Source: Methanobacteriaceae archaeon (lineage in GTDB: Archaea; Methanobacteriota; Methanobacteria; Methanobacteriales; Methanobacteriaceae). From it: DNA of 64,000 bases. Position numbers and translations under genes: made by a program. Positions within the stretch are counted from its first letter, which is position 1, and each line of letters opens with the position of its first letter. The stretch spans positions 1-64,000 of the forward strand of contig JAQXTL010000007.1 of the NCBI GenBank assembly GCA_029219465.1. Reading direction: 5' to 3'. The notes below the pieces were generated by a model. It saw only the letters and a list, made by a program, of their open reading frames with translations. It was not told the origin of the DNA and ran no database searches. Positions 45,044 through 53,155 of the stretch are shown here, in pieces.

Positions 45044-45078
45044 AGATGGTTTAAATACCATCTACAATATATTTTTTT
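45044..45078 (+). terminator. Hairpin and U-tract after the pyridoxal-type kinase gene
   Basis: AGATGGT-TTAAAT-ACCATCT forms a perfect 7-bp stem just after the stop, followed seven bases later by a run of seven T (45072-45078). It lies before the ATG of the dehydrogenase, so that gene probably has separate transcription. Confidence 0.65.
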
Positions 45079-45105
45079 AAAAAACTATTTTTTTGCGTGA
45101 ATATT

Positions 45106-46062
45106 ATGAAATTAAAAGCAGTACTACTTGAAGCAGGAGCAATTAACAACGGAGATATATCTTTAAGTGAACTTTCACAGGATGTTGATTTGACAATCTA
45201 TGAAAATACAACCGAAGAAGACAAATATGAGCATATTGGTGATGCACAGATTATATTTGACAATAAAATTATAATGGATGAAGAAGTATTTGAAAAATGT
45301 CCGAATATTGAATATATTGGAATTTGTGCTACAGGATACAATGTTGTTGATATAGAAGCTGCAAGAAAAAGAAATATTACTGTTACAAATGTACCTGCAT
45401 ATAGTACAGACAGTGTTGTTCAGCTTACATGGGCACTTATTTTAGAACAAACCTGTAATTTAAGCCTTCATGATAAAAGCGTAAAAGAAGGAGACTGGAT
45501 AAAGTCTGAAACATTCTGCTACTGGTTAAAACCAATTACTGAACTTGCAGGAAAAACCTTAGGTATTATTGGATATGGAAATATCGGAAGAAAAGTCGCC
45601 AATATTGCTAAAGGCTTTGGAATGGATGTTATTGTAAATACTGCACATCCTGAAAAATACGCCGATGAGATTAGTTTTGTTGAAAAAGATGAACTTTTTG
45701 CAAAATCAGATATTATTACACTTCACTGCCCACTTACCGAAGATACAAAGCAAATCATAAGAAAACAAAACATTGACAAAATGAAAGATGAAGTTAGAAT
45801 AATCAATGTTTCTAGAGGTGGACTAGTAAATGAACAGGATCTTGCAGATGCACTAAACAGTGGAAAGGTATTATCTGCAGGAGTTGATGTAATTTGCGAA
45901 GAACCTATGGTAGAAGATAATCCTTTACTTAATGCTAAAAACATTATAATAACACCTCACATGGCATGGGCAAGTGTTGATGCAAGAAAAAGACTTGTAA
46001 GTGAAGTTTCAAAAAACCTTAAAGCATATCTTAATAATGAAAAAAGAAATGTAGTTAACTAG
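45106..46062 (+). CDS. D-2-hydroxyacid dehydrogenase, NAD-binding
   Basis: 318 residues. The Rossmann motif GIIGYGNIGRKVANIAKGFGM lies at about 150-170, INVSRGGLVNE carries the substrate Arg, GVDVICEEPMVEDNPLL the catalytic Glu, and NIIITPHMAWAS the catalytic His. This is the arrangement of glycerate/hydroxypyruvate or D-lactate dehydrogenases. It lacks the ACT/ASB domains of SerA, so it is not phosphoglycerate dehydrogenase itself. Start at the ATG 45106, with GTGA upstream; the GTG at 45097 in frame is part of that site. Substrate unknown. Confidence 0.9.
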   Translation: MKLKAVLLEAGAINNGDISLSELSQDVDLTIYENTTEEDKYEHIGDAQIIFDNKIIMDEEVFEKCPNIEYIGICATGYNVVDIEAARKRNITVTNVPAYSTDSVVQLTWALILEQTCNLSLHDKSVKEGDWIKSETFCYWLKPITELAGKTLGIIGYGNIGRKVANIAKGFGMDVIVNTAHPEKYADEISFVEKDELFAKSDIITLHCPLTEDTKQIIRKQNIDKMKDEVRIINVSRGGLVNEQDLADALNSGKVLSAGVDVICEEPMVEDNPLLNAKNIIITPHMAWASVDARKRLVSEVSKNLKAYLNNEKRNVVN

Positions 46063-46202
46063 GTTAAATATTGAGCAATTAGAATCCAAATTAAAAATTA
46101 TAAATAATATTTTTTTTAAAAATAGTTGAGATTTTTGAGATAATATGCGTTTATTATCCCAAATAATTTAAAAAGTACTATTAAAAGTACATGGATAAAA
46201 AC

Positions 46203-46391
46203 CTATACTAATCTTTGTCTAGTAGTAGGTTTTTTGTTTTGCCAGCTGTATCTTCTAATCTTTTTGGATTTACCGAATCCGCAAGAAGCACAGACTTTTT
46301 TACGTATGTGGTAACTGTTTCTACCACATCTTCTGCATCTGATATGGGTCTTTTTATTCTTTTTACCCATTGATGGAGTTCCCTTTGACAT
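46203..46391 (-). CDS. Large ribosomal subunit protein eL37
   Basis: 62 residues, very basic. The zinc site is two Cys pairs, [10 protein letters not shown] (about residues 19-28) and CASCGFG (34-40). The N-terminal [14 protein letters not shown] is typical of L37e, which binds 23S rRNA near the exit-tunnel side. It follows the Sm-like gene by 57 bases in the conserved archaeal order Sm-L37e, with a GGGGAGGTG ribosome binding site. Confidence 0.96.
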   Translation of the reverse strand: MSKGTPSMGKKNKKTHIRCRRCGRNSYHIRKKVCASCGFGKSKKIRRYSWQNKKPTTRQRLV

Positions 46392-46448
46392 TGATACACC
46401 TCCCCTTATTTATCATAAAATTATAATCTAGAAAGTATTGAATAATAT

Positions 46449-46688
<240 letters not shown>

Positions 46689-46700
46689 TTATATTATTAC

Positions 46701-46712
46701 AATTTTTATAGT
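46701..46712 (-). promoter_or_regulatory. TATA box of the Sm-eL37 operon
   Basis: On the minus strand AACTATAAAAAT lies about 22-33 bases upstream of the Sm ATG, with an A-run before it that could serve as BRE. The leader would be very short, although the AAGGTGAT site is still included. Confidence 0.5.
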
Positions 46713-46978
46713 TTTTAATATGAATTGAGTTAAATACTCATTTTAGACATAATATAATCAAGTTAAGATAAGACAAAACCTAATTAAAACTAATACTATT
46801 AATTATAGTTTATCTACTATATAAATGTTACTTTAATTCCATAAAAAAGATTAAAAAATAATAGTCATACTAAATATTAAGTAAACTACTATTTAAATTA
46901 TTTTTCAAATGCTCTTAGACTTTTCTTAAAAATAAACAAGAACATAACTAACTCTAACCAACCATCATAGGCCATACC

Positions 46979-47470
46979 ATGAATTTCAACCGTGAAAAAT
47001 ATATTGACATAATAATGTATATTCTTATTAAATGCTACTCAAAACCTAATTTGGGAAAAACCGTACTGTGCAGCATACTGTATTTCATTGATTTTAACTA
47101 TTATGAGCTCTACGGGACATTTCTAACCAATGAAACCTATATTAAATCAAAAACGGGCATAAAACCTAAGCATTTCAATGAAGTTACAAATGAATTAATC
47201 GCAAATAAGAAGTTATTTTTAAGAAAAGAGCAGTATTATCACAGAATCATAAACAGATACTACCTTACAACTATCCCTCAGTTTAAATTTAGCATAGATG
47301 AGCTTGGAGTAATCAACAAATCAATTGATAAATTAAGTGAAAATAACGCAAGTACAATAACAAAATATGCAATAAAAGATCCTCCATTACATATTGCAGA
47401 TTTTGGAGATGTTATAGATTACAGATATGTATTTTGTAGAAATGACAACTATTCTTTTATTAAAAAGTAA
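46979..47470 (+). CDS. Panacea-domain (DUF4065, SocA-like) protein without an adjacent toxin
   Basis: 163 residues, soluble. The pattern KTVLCSILYFIDFNYYELYGTFLTNETYIKSKTG (about residues 26-60) matches the Panacea/SocA core (L..LLYF.DF.YY..YG..LT...Y...K.G). The C-terminal KDPPLHIADFGDVIDYRYVF fits the end of the domain. Panacea proteins act as antitoxins with very diverse toxins, or as phage-protein adaptors. Neither neighbour (Sm operon, PUA protein) looks like a toxin, so it is solitary here. The 299-base upstream gap has no gene. Only a weak AGG precedes the ATG. Confidence 0.72.
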   Translation: MNFNREKYIDIIMYILIKCYSKPNLGKTVLCSILYFIDFNYYELYGTFLTNETYIKSKTGIKPKHFNEVTNELIANKKLFLRKEQYYHRIINRYYLTTIPQFKFSIDELGVINKSIDKLSENNASTITKYAIKDPPLHIADFGDVIDYRYVFCRNDNYSFIKK

Positions 47471-47537
47471 TTAAGACAAAAATTTATTTATTTTAAAAAT
47501 AATAATTATTATTAAATAAACAGTTAATGGTATTAAT

Positions 47538-48020
47538 ATGGTTGTAAAAGTTAAAAAAAGAAATTTTTTAAAAAAGAAAAAGATTAAAGAAATAAAAGCA
47601 GAATTAGGCGAATACGGAAATTTACTTCAAGGAAAGAAAAATGTTGAAATACTTGAAGCAGAACCAAATTCTTTTATTTTAGTTGATGGTGAACCATATA
47701 TTATATTAATTGATGGAAAACCATTCCCAACACTCAAAGCAGCACTTGCAAATGAGATTGAATCCAAAACCGTAACTGTAGACATGGGTGCAATCAGATT
47801 TGTAACCAATGGTGCAGATATTATGAGTCCTGGAATTGTAGATGCATCTAAAGGCGTTGAAGCAGGAGATGTTGTCTTAATTATCGATGAAACACATGGA
47901 AAACCATTAGCTATTGGAGTAAGTTTACTTTCCGGTGAAGAAATGGTTGAAAATGATTCTGGAAAAGCAGTTGAAACCAAACATTATGTTGGTGATGATA
48001 TCTGGAACTTTGAATTATAA
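47538..48020 (+). CDS. PUA-domain RNA-binding protein (MCT-1/archaeal COG2016 type)
   Basis: 160 residues: a basic lysine-rich N-terminus (VKVKKRNFLKKKKIKEIKAEL), a pre-PUA region, and a PUA domain at about 75-155 containing TVDMGAIRFVTNGADIMSPGIVDASKGVEAGDVVLIIDETHGKPLAIG. Archaeal members resemble eukaryotic MCT-1, which works with DENR in translation initiation/recycling; TGT-like base-modification partners are another possibility. It lies nine bases before arfB in a two-gene unit. Confidence 0.88.
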   Translation: MVVKVKKRNFLKKKKIKEIKAELGEYGNLLQGKKNVEILEAEPNSFILVDGEPYIILIDGKPFPTLKAALANEIESKTVTVDMGAIRFVTNGADIMSPGIVDASKGVEAGDVVLIIDETHGKPLAIGVSLLSGEEMVENDSGKAVETKHYVGDDIWNFEL

Positions 48021-48029
48021 CGTGATAGT

Positions 48030-48722
48030 ATGGCTGAATTAAGATACAGAGCTGGAAACATAAGAAATCCTGAAGTTCATAAAATTGGAATAATTGCACT
48101 TGGATCACATTTAGAAAACCATGGACCAGCTCTTCCAATCGATACTGATGCTAAAATCGGAGCACACATTGCATTTCAATCAGCACTTCAAAGTGGAGCT
48201 AAATTTTTAGGAATTATGTATCCTGCTCATGAATTGGATACAATTGACCATGGAGTGCATGTTTCTCTTGAAACACTAAAAGAAGAAGTTGTAAAAACAC
48301 TAATTAATGCTAAAAAATTTTTAGATGTTGAAAAAGTAATCATTGTTAATTCACATGGTGGAAATATTCCTTTAATGCATGAATTATGGGATATCGAAGA
48401 TAGAACTGACATGTATGTTGTATTTAACAATAAAGTGATTTCTTCAGAAGGCCCTCACGGTGGAAGCGGTGAGTTGTCAATGGCAAAAGTCTTAGGTATT
48501 GTTAATGAAGAAGAACTTAAAAATCAGTCAGATGTTAACAAATATGAAGAGATTGGCCTATATGGTTTTAAACAAGCACGCCATGATGACCCTAACATTG
48601 AAGCAGGTGCAAGAGACGTTGAAGAAAATGGTGTTTATATAGATGAAGAGTACGGAAAAAGACTCTTTGATTTAGCCATTAGCTCCGTACTTTTAGATGT
48701 TGAAAAGTTATTAGATTTCTAA
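48030..48722 (+). CDS. arfB: 2-amino-5-formylamino-6-ribosylaminopyrimidinone 5'-phosphate deformylase
   Basis: Removes formate from FAPy nucleotide after GTP cyclohydrolase III in archaeal riboflavin and F420 synthesis. 230 residues of the creatininase fold with Fe/Zn ligands visible in LGSHLENHGPALPIDTDAKI (Glu, His, Asp, at about 29-48) and VNSHGGNIPL (His, about 110), and a late GPHGGSGELSMAKV. The short length and the ALPIDTD motif favour ArfB over true creatininase. Its stop overlaps the convergent membrane-protein gene by four bases. Confidence 0.9.
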   Translation: MAELRYRAGNIRNPEVHKIGIIALGSHLENHGPALPIDTDAKIGAHIAFQSALQSGAKFLGIMYPAHELDTIDHGVHVSLETLKEEVVKTLINAKKFLDVEKVIIVNSHGGNIPLMHELWDIEDRTDMYVVFNNKVISSEGPHGGSGELSMAKVLGIVNEEELKNQSDVNKYEEIGLYGFKQARHDDPNIEAGARDVEENGVYIDEEYGKRLFDLAISSVLLDVEKLLDF

Positions 48723-49078
48723 ACAGTTTTTTCAGATTTTTCATCATGTTGAGGAGTATCCTGTTCTTGATCATGCCCAGATTCAGATTCCTGTTTTGAA
48801 TCAGAATTATCATGACTATTATCATCAACAGTAGTCTCCACTTGAGAATCAGAATAATCGTTAGAATCTGAATAGCTATAATCATCATAACTATTATCAT
48901 CTCTATTAATCATATCCTCAGTAATATTTGTAACATTGTCCATAAACTCATTAGTTGTATTGTCATCTGGTAAAATTGATATTTGTCCAGTCATTGATGC
49001 ACAAACACAAGCAAGACAAAAAGCTACAATTGATACTACAAAAACCACTAAACATACAGCAGACTTACTTTTAGACAA
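48719..49078 (-). CDS. Membrane-anchored Asp/Ser-rich extracytoplasmic protein, unknown function
   Basis: 119 residues. A short basic N-terminus and one hydrophobic segment (residues about 8-30, AVCLVVFVVSIVAFCLACVCA, with three Cys) form a signal anchor. The remainder is low-complexity and highly acidic (DDNSYDDYSYSDSNDYSDS, then SESGHDQEQD), with early N-glycosylation sequons (DNVTNITE). It looks disordered and exposed on the cell surface. A lipoprotein is unlikely, as no lipobox is clear. Convergent overlap with arfB. No family recognised. Confidence 0.7.
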   Translation of the reverse strand: MSKSKSAVCLVVFVVSIVAFCLACVCASMTGQISILPDDNTTNEFMDNVTNITEDMINRDDNSYDDYSYSDSNDYSDSQVETTVDDNSHDNSDSKQESESGHDQEQDTPQHDEKSEKTV

Positions 49079-49143
49079 AATATCACTCCAATAAAATTAT
49101 TAAAAATAATATGTTAACACTAATATAAATAAATATTGATACA

Positions 49144-49740
49144 ATGAAAACTATTAAAAAAGCAATTCAAATTGAAATTAATGTTAAAAAATCCCAATTT
49201 ATCTGTTCATTAGTTCCAACTAAGACAAAAGCTGAATCCAAGGAAGTTATTCGTAAATTCAATGAAAAATACAATGATGCAACACACAACTGTACTGCAT
49301 ACATTGTAAGTGACGGAGAAGGCTTTGATGATGATGGAGAACCTGGTGGAACAGCAGGAAAACCTATGATTAATGTTTTAAGAAAAAATGAGATTCATAA
49401 TGTTACTGCAGTTGTTACCAGATACTTTGGTGGAATCAAACTTGGTGCTGGTGGACTTGTAAGAGCATACTCAAAATCAGTAATGGAAGCTATTGGAGAA
49501 GCTGAAATTCTCGAAATTGAACAGTATGATGTTTACAATCTTAATTTTGAATATAGTGACATTAAAACAGTTGATGGAGAAGTTAGAAACAATAAATTAG
49601 AAGTAATTGCTAAAGATTATAGTGATAAGGTAAGCTATGATGTTGTATCAAAAGACAATAGAGATATTTTAAAGATTTTTGAAAAATACCTTGGAAAAAT
49701 TAGTGTTGAATTTAAAAATAAACAATTTTTAGAAAAATAA
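49144..49740 (+). CDS. IMPACT/YigZ family protein
   Basis: 198 residues. UPF0029/IMPACT domain: KKSQFICSLVPTKTKAE near the start, THNCTAYIVSDGEGFDDDGEPGGTAGKPMINVL and VTRYFGGIKLGAGGLVRAYSKSV in the middle, then a ferredoxin-like C-terminal domain (about 135-198). Bacterial YigZ/eukaryotic IMPACT relate to translation control and stress; the archaeal role is not established. No ribosome binding site is seen before the ATG, and a TATA-like tract is about 25 bases upstream, so a leaderless transcript is likely. Confidence 0.9.
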   Translation: MKTIKKAIQIEINVKKSQFICSLVPTKTKAESKEVIRKFNEKYNDATHNCTAYIVSDGEGFDDDGEPGGTAGKPMINVLRKNEIHNVTAVVTRYFGGIKLGAGGLVRAYSKSVMEAIGEAEILEIEQYDVYNLNFEYSDIKTVDGEVRNNKLEVIAKDYSDKVSYDVVSKDNRDILKIFEKYLGKISVEFKNKQFLEK

Positions 49741-49756
49741 AATATTATTGAAGAAC

Positions 49757-49867
49757 TTATTGTTCTTCAAAGTTAGCTGCAGGTACACCACAAACTGGGC
49801 ATACGTAATCTTCTGGTAATTCGTCTTCTTCTAAAACGAATGCACAAACTTTACAAATATAAGCCAT
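49757..49867 (-). CDS. Minimal rubredoxin, 36 residues
   Basis: Reads MAYICKVCAFVLEEDELPED followed by YVCPVCGVPAANFEEQ. The two Cys pairs, CKVC and CPVC, bind one iron as in rubredoxin. It lacks the usual 15-20 residue loop with the Gly-Trp segment, so it is shorter than textbook rubredoxins (about 52) and of the miniature desulforedoxin/rubredoxin-like kind. Ribosome binding site AGGTGG lies ahead of the ATG. Third of three tandem rubredoxin genes on this strand; probable cytosolic one-electron carrier for oxygen or peroxide reduction. Confidence 0.85.
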   Translation of the reverse strand: MAYICKVCAFVLEEDELPEDYVCPVCGVPAANFEEQ

Positions 49868-49877
49868 TCTAAACCAC

Positions 49878-49997
49878 CTATTCTACTTTTTCAAACATAT
49901 CGATGTTTGCACCGCACATTGGACATTTGTAGTCTTCTGGGAGTTCTTCGAATTCATCAGTTACATATCCACAAAGTTTACATTTGAATTTAGCCAT
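49878..49997 (-). CDS. Short rubredoxin, 39 residues
   Basis: Reads [19 protein letters not shown] then [26 protein letters not shown] and CPMCGA supply the four iron ligands. Like its downstream neighbour it lacks the long central loop. Ten bases separate the two genes, and GGAGAATT precedes the ATG. The two short forms are similar enough to be duplicates that then diverged. Confidence 0.87.
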   Translation of the reverse strand: MAKFKCKLCGYVTDEFEELPEDYKCPMCGANIDMFEKVE

Positions 49998-50054
49998 ATT
50001 TAATTCTCCTAAATACATTTAATTAATAATAGTATATTCATTTTAATATATAAA

Positions 50055-50216
50055 TTAATCTATTTTTTCAAACATGCCTTTTGACATTTTACATTTTGGG
50101 CATTTAAATGAGGAAGGTAAGTCTTCAAATTTAGTTCCATTGTCAATACCTAATCCTTCTTCAACATTATCTTCATCAAAGACATATCTGCAGATTTTAC
50201 ACATATATTGAGCCAT
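50055..50216 (-). CDS. Rubredoxin, 53 residues, full length
   Basis: Reads MAQYMCKICRYVFDEDNVEE..., with CKICRY and CPKCKM as ligand pairs and the normal length for rubredoxin (EEGLGIDNGTKFEDLPSSFKCP in the middle). The usual Gly after the first CxxC is Arg, and CPxCG is CPKCK, so it is an atypical member. GAGG precedes the ATG. It lies 12 bases after the hexapeptide acyltransferase gene. In methanogens rubredoxins pass electrons to F420H2 oxidase or rubrerythrin; no such partner is in this window. Confidence 0.87.
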   Translation of the reverse strand: MAQYMCKICRYVFDEDNVEEGLGIDNGTKFEDLPSSFKCPKCKMSKGMFEKID

Positions 50217-50228
50217 AAAAAAACCTCA

Positions 50229-51050
50229 TTAAAATTTATTTGGAACTTTCAAGTGATCAGGAAGCGGTTTAATACGTGCAGGTGTTCCAATAGCCAAATA
50301 GAATGGTGGAACAGAGTGTATTACAATAGCTCCTGCAGCAACAATAGCTCCTTCACCTACTTCAACATTTGATAAAAATGTAGTATTACCACCAATTGAA
50401 GCACCACGTCTGATTTTAGGTCCTTGAAGTTCATAATTAATTCTTACAGGATATTTATCATTAGTAAAACAGGCACAAGGCCCGATAAATACATTATCCT
50501 CAATTACAGAATTAGTTGGAATATAAACATTAGATTGAATACTAACATCATTTCCAATAATTACATCCCCTTCGATTACAGTATTGGTTCCAATTAAAAC
50601 ATCATCTCCAATATTGGTATTTTCACGAATAACAACATTGTGTCCTGTTCTAAAATTATCTCCAATTACAACATCATTATAGATAATTGAATTTGACCTG
50701 ATTGTGTAGTTGTTACCAATTACAGGAGGTCTTGAATTTGGAGAATATTCAACACCAAACTGAATATTTTGATCAGCAGGGAAATTTAATTCAGGTTTTG
50801 AATAATCATGCTGGATAGATTCTCTTTCATAAACAGGTCTTTCATAGACAACTTCATCTTTTTGTGCATAAAAGTCCTCTTCAGGATATCTTTGTTGTCT
50901 AGAGGGTTGTTTATAAAATTCATCCTGATTTTGAACACTGTAAGATTGTCTATCCTCATATACATGATAAGGATTCTCCCTAACTTGAACATAAGGTTTT
51001 TCCCTACTTTTTGAGTGTTTATCATCAAGAGTTTGTGAAAATCTAACCAT
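50229..51050 (-). CDS. Hexapeptide-repeat (left-handed beta-helix) acyltransferase with disordered Tyr/Gln-rich N-terminus
   Basis: 273 residues. Residues about 1-100 are polar and low-complexity, rich in Tyr, Glu, Arg and Gln ([24 protein letters not shown]), and look disordered. About 110-260 are hexapeptide repeats ([36 protein letters not shown]) forming a left-handed beta-helix, ending in [10 protein letters not shown]. This resembles PglD/WlbB-type N-acetyltransferases that modify nucleotide-linked sugars for glycans. The His acting as base is not assigned. It lies upstream of the three rubredoxin genes on the same strand, perhaps co-transcribed. Confidence 0.82.
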   Translation of the reverse strand: MVRFSQTLDDKHSKSREKPYVQVRENPYHVYEDRQSYSVQNQDEFYKQPSRQQRYPEEDFYAQKDEVVYERPVYERESIQHDYSKPELNFPADQNIQFGVEYSPNSRPPVIGNNYTIRSNSIIYNDVVIGDNFRTGHNVVIRENTNIGDDVLIGTNTVIEGDVIIGNDVSIQSNVYIPTNSVIEDNVFIGPCACFTNDKYPVRINYELQGPKIRRGASIGGNTTFLSNVEVGEGAIVAAGAIVIHSVPPFYLAIGTPARIKPLPDHLKVPNKF

Positions 51051-51160
51051 ATTATCAAACCTTCATTTAAATAAAATAAATCTATTAATGATTTAAGATA
51101 TGTTTTTAATTAGTATATATACTAACTGGTTAAAAATTTGATGAATTTTATAATTATAGA

Positions 51161-51200
51161 TAAAAAAATAAAAAAAAGTAGATGATTATTAAATCATCTA
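51161..51200 (-). terminator. Strong hairpin and U-tract terminator after the chimeric pseudogene
   Basis: TAGATGATT and AATCATCTA form a perfect 9-bp stem around a four-base loop at the stop codon, followed on the minus strand by ACTTTTTTTTATTTTTTT. It is among the clearest terminators in the window. Confidence 0.85.
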
Positions 51201-51776
51201 TCTAACTTTCAAAGTTGTTTTAACAGAAGTTTTGCAGTACAGTGCTTTTACTGTGTATGTTTTTCCTATTTTAAGCTTTTTAATAATAGTTTTGCCTAAT
51301 GTTTTCTTAGCAATACCCTTAGAGTCAGTTTTAACTTTGTAAGTTTTTCCCATAAATTTAAAGGTTATTACTTTACCTTTTACCATTTTACCGTTGATTT
51401 TAAGACTAGCTTTTAAGGTAAATGATTTTGCAGTTTTCTTAACAGTTAAAGAATAAACTTTAAGCACCTGTTTTACAGTAACTGTATTTTTCACCTTTTT
51501 AGCGTTAAATTCCGTGACAATTGAGTATTTATTTGGAATAAGATTAATTTTTAATTTAGCTATTCCGTTTGCATCTGTTTTAATGGTATATGTTTTTCCA
51601 GCTATTGTAAATTTAACAGTCTCGCCAACAACTGCATGACCGTCTGCACTTAAAACTTGAGCAGTAAAGTAAGATCCACCAAGATAATCAACAGAAATAT
51701 CTTTAGTTATGATTTTAGAATCATCTGCTAAAGTATACACTTTAAGACAAACTGTTTTATTTTCTAAGGTAATATC
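51198..51776 (-). pseudogene. Adhesin-like C-terminal fragment (two Ig-like domains) fused to an HsdR remnant
   Basis: Encodes about 190 residues of Ig-like sequence: GGSYFTAQVLSADGHAVVGETVKFTIAGKTYTIKTDANGIAKLKI, then a second domain with KVITFKFMGKTYKVKTDSKGIAKKTL, ending in basic KTSVKTTLKVR. Such Big/carboxypeptidase-regulatory-like domains are found at the C-end of Methanobrevibacter adhesin-like proteins. Here there is no signal peptide and no N-terminal adhesin. Instead the frame is joined upstream to type I restriction sequence. It is probably a dead fragment created by illegitimate recombination, though a short fusion frame (51198-51863, from a TTG) remains open. Confidence 0.72.
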
Positions 51777-52098
51777 AATCTGATTAGTCACCTGAAAGAT
51801 GTTTTTACACCAATCTTTCTGATTTAGAAACTTAATATAAAAAGAATCATTTTCCACGTTCAATAAAAAAATGGTCCCTTAACTTTTTTGCTTTATCAAA
51901 AATAGAACCCTGTTCTAAAAATAATACTACTTTTTCAAATTCTTCATCAGTTAATTGGCATTTATTTAGTTTATCCAATTGAGTTCTAAAATTAGATAAT
52001 AATTCACTTTCATTTCTAATTTTAACTCTTTCATATCCATTTTCAGATAATCTTTTAATAAGATTATTTTCCAATACTGCTTCACTTTGAGATGACAT
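51777..52098 (-). pseudogene. N-terminal remnant of type I restriction enzyme subunit R (HsdR), frameshifted
   Basis: From the ATG at 52098 it reads SSQSEAVLENNLIKRLSENGYE...LLSNFRTQLDKLNKCQLTDEEFEKVVLFLEQGSIFDKAKKLRD, the characteristic opening of HsdR. It continues, after a one-base shift near 51855, with NDSFYIKFLNQKDWCKNIFQVTNQI, again HsdR. Removing one G there restores a continuous frame. Only about 110 of over 900 HsdR residues remain; the nuclease, helicase and C-terminal parts are gone, replaced by adhesin Ig-like sequence. No HsdM or HsdS lies in the window. Confidence 0.8.
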
Positions 52099-52267
52099 AC
52101 TACTACCTTTCATATCTAAAATAACAACATCAATATTAAATTGTTTTAATAATAATTTTATTTCAAGTAATATATTAAATTTAATAAATTAACATCATTA
52201 CCTCATCTTATTATCAAAACTAATATTTAACTCAAAATATAAACAATTAAACAGAAGGAATTAATTT

Positions 52268-53137
52268 ATGGTTCAATATTGTAGGAAATGTGGAAAACAG
52301 CTTGACGATAATGTTAAGTTTTGTGATGCATGCGGATTTGAACTTGACGGAGAACTTCCAAAAGAAAATAGATCAGTTCCAGTTCAAACAAAAACCGATA
52401 AAAGTGCATTTCTTAGTAAATTACCTTTAGTTTTAGCTATTATTTCCACAATTGTATGTGTTGAAGGATTAACCACCCCTATTTTAATGGGTGAAGAAGC
52501 TATTATGGCTGCAATAGTTCTTGGAATTATTGGAGGAGTAGTTGGTATTGTTTTAATGGAGAGATTTGATGAGCCTTTAGTTGCTGCAATGGAGTTTATT
52601 GTAACTGGAGGATTAATTTATATTTTTATTGCAAGATTTGGTGATATCTCTCTTATATTGTTTATAATTACAGCTGTTGCTACATTATACTTTAAAGGAC
52701 ATCATGCAAATAACAAAAAATTGTTTGCTGTGCCAATAGCTACTATTGTATTGATATTTGTTCTTATAATGGCTGGTGGAGCATTATATCAGTTTAGCGC
52801 TGTAAATTCAGTAAGTGTTGGAAATATAAGTCAAAACATAACTGATGACGGTTATGGATATTATAATGGTGAAATAAACGGTGATATTAGGGTAGACAGT
52901 AATTTTGATTACTTGTCTGTTGATGTTGATTTTTATGACAGTACTGGAAAAATTATTGACTCAACAATAGGCTGGAATGAATTGCATCCTGAAAGTGGAA
53001 AAACCTATAAGATTTCAGCAATGTATTTTGGTAAAACACAGCCTGTAAAAGCAGAACTTAAAGTTGTTGACTCTGCTTCATCAACAACTCCATTATACAA
53101 TGAAACTATCACTATTTTAACATCTTCTGGAGTTTAA
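52268..53137 (+). CDS. Zinc-ribbon membrane protein with extracytoplasmic C-terminal domain
   Basis: 289 residues. An N-terminal zinc ribbon (YCRKCGKQLDDNVKFCDACG, residues about 4-23) is followed by a linker and about five membrane helices (about 48-180). The C-terminal domain of about 100 residues, with beta-sandwich character, follows (SQNITDDGYGYYNGEINGDI... to ETITIL), probably outside the cell. This layout is common in methanogen membrane proteins, and the C-terminal domain resembles the FxLYD-like comparing/adhesive fold. Function unknown. AGAAGGAATT precedes the ATG. Single gene. Confidence 0.75.
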   Translation: MVQYCRKCGKQLDDNVKFCDACGFELDGELPKENRSVPVQTKTDKSAFLSKLPLVLAIISTIVCVEGLTTPILMGEEAIMAAIVLGIIGGVVGIVLMERFDEPLVAAMEFIVTGGLIYIFIARFGDISLILFIITAVATLYFKGHHANNKKLFAVPIATIVLIFVLIMAGGALYQFSAVNSVSVGNISQNITDDGYGYYNGEINGDIRVDSNFDYLSVDVDFYDSTGKIIDSTIGWNELHPESGKTYKISAMYFGKTQPVKAELKVVDSASSTTPLYNETITILTSSGV

Positions 53138-53155
53138 ATACTCCACTTATTTTTT

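Noticed and set aside
46208-46399. Overlapping frame opposite in phase to eL37
   Set aside because: Same strand, different frame, lacks any conserved motif; eL37 with its two Cys pairs is the true gene.
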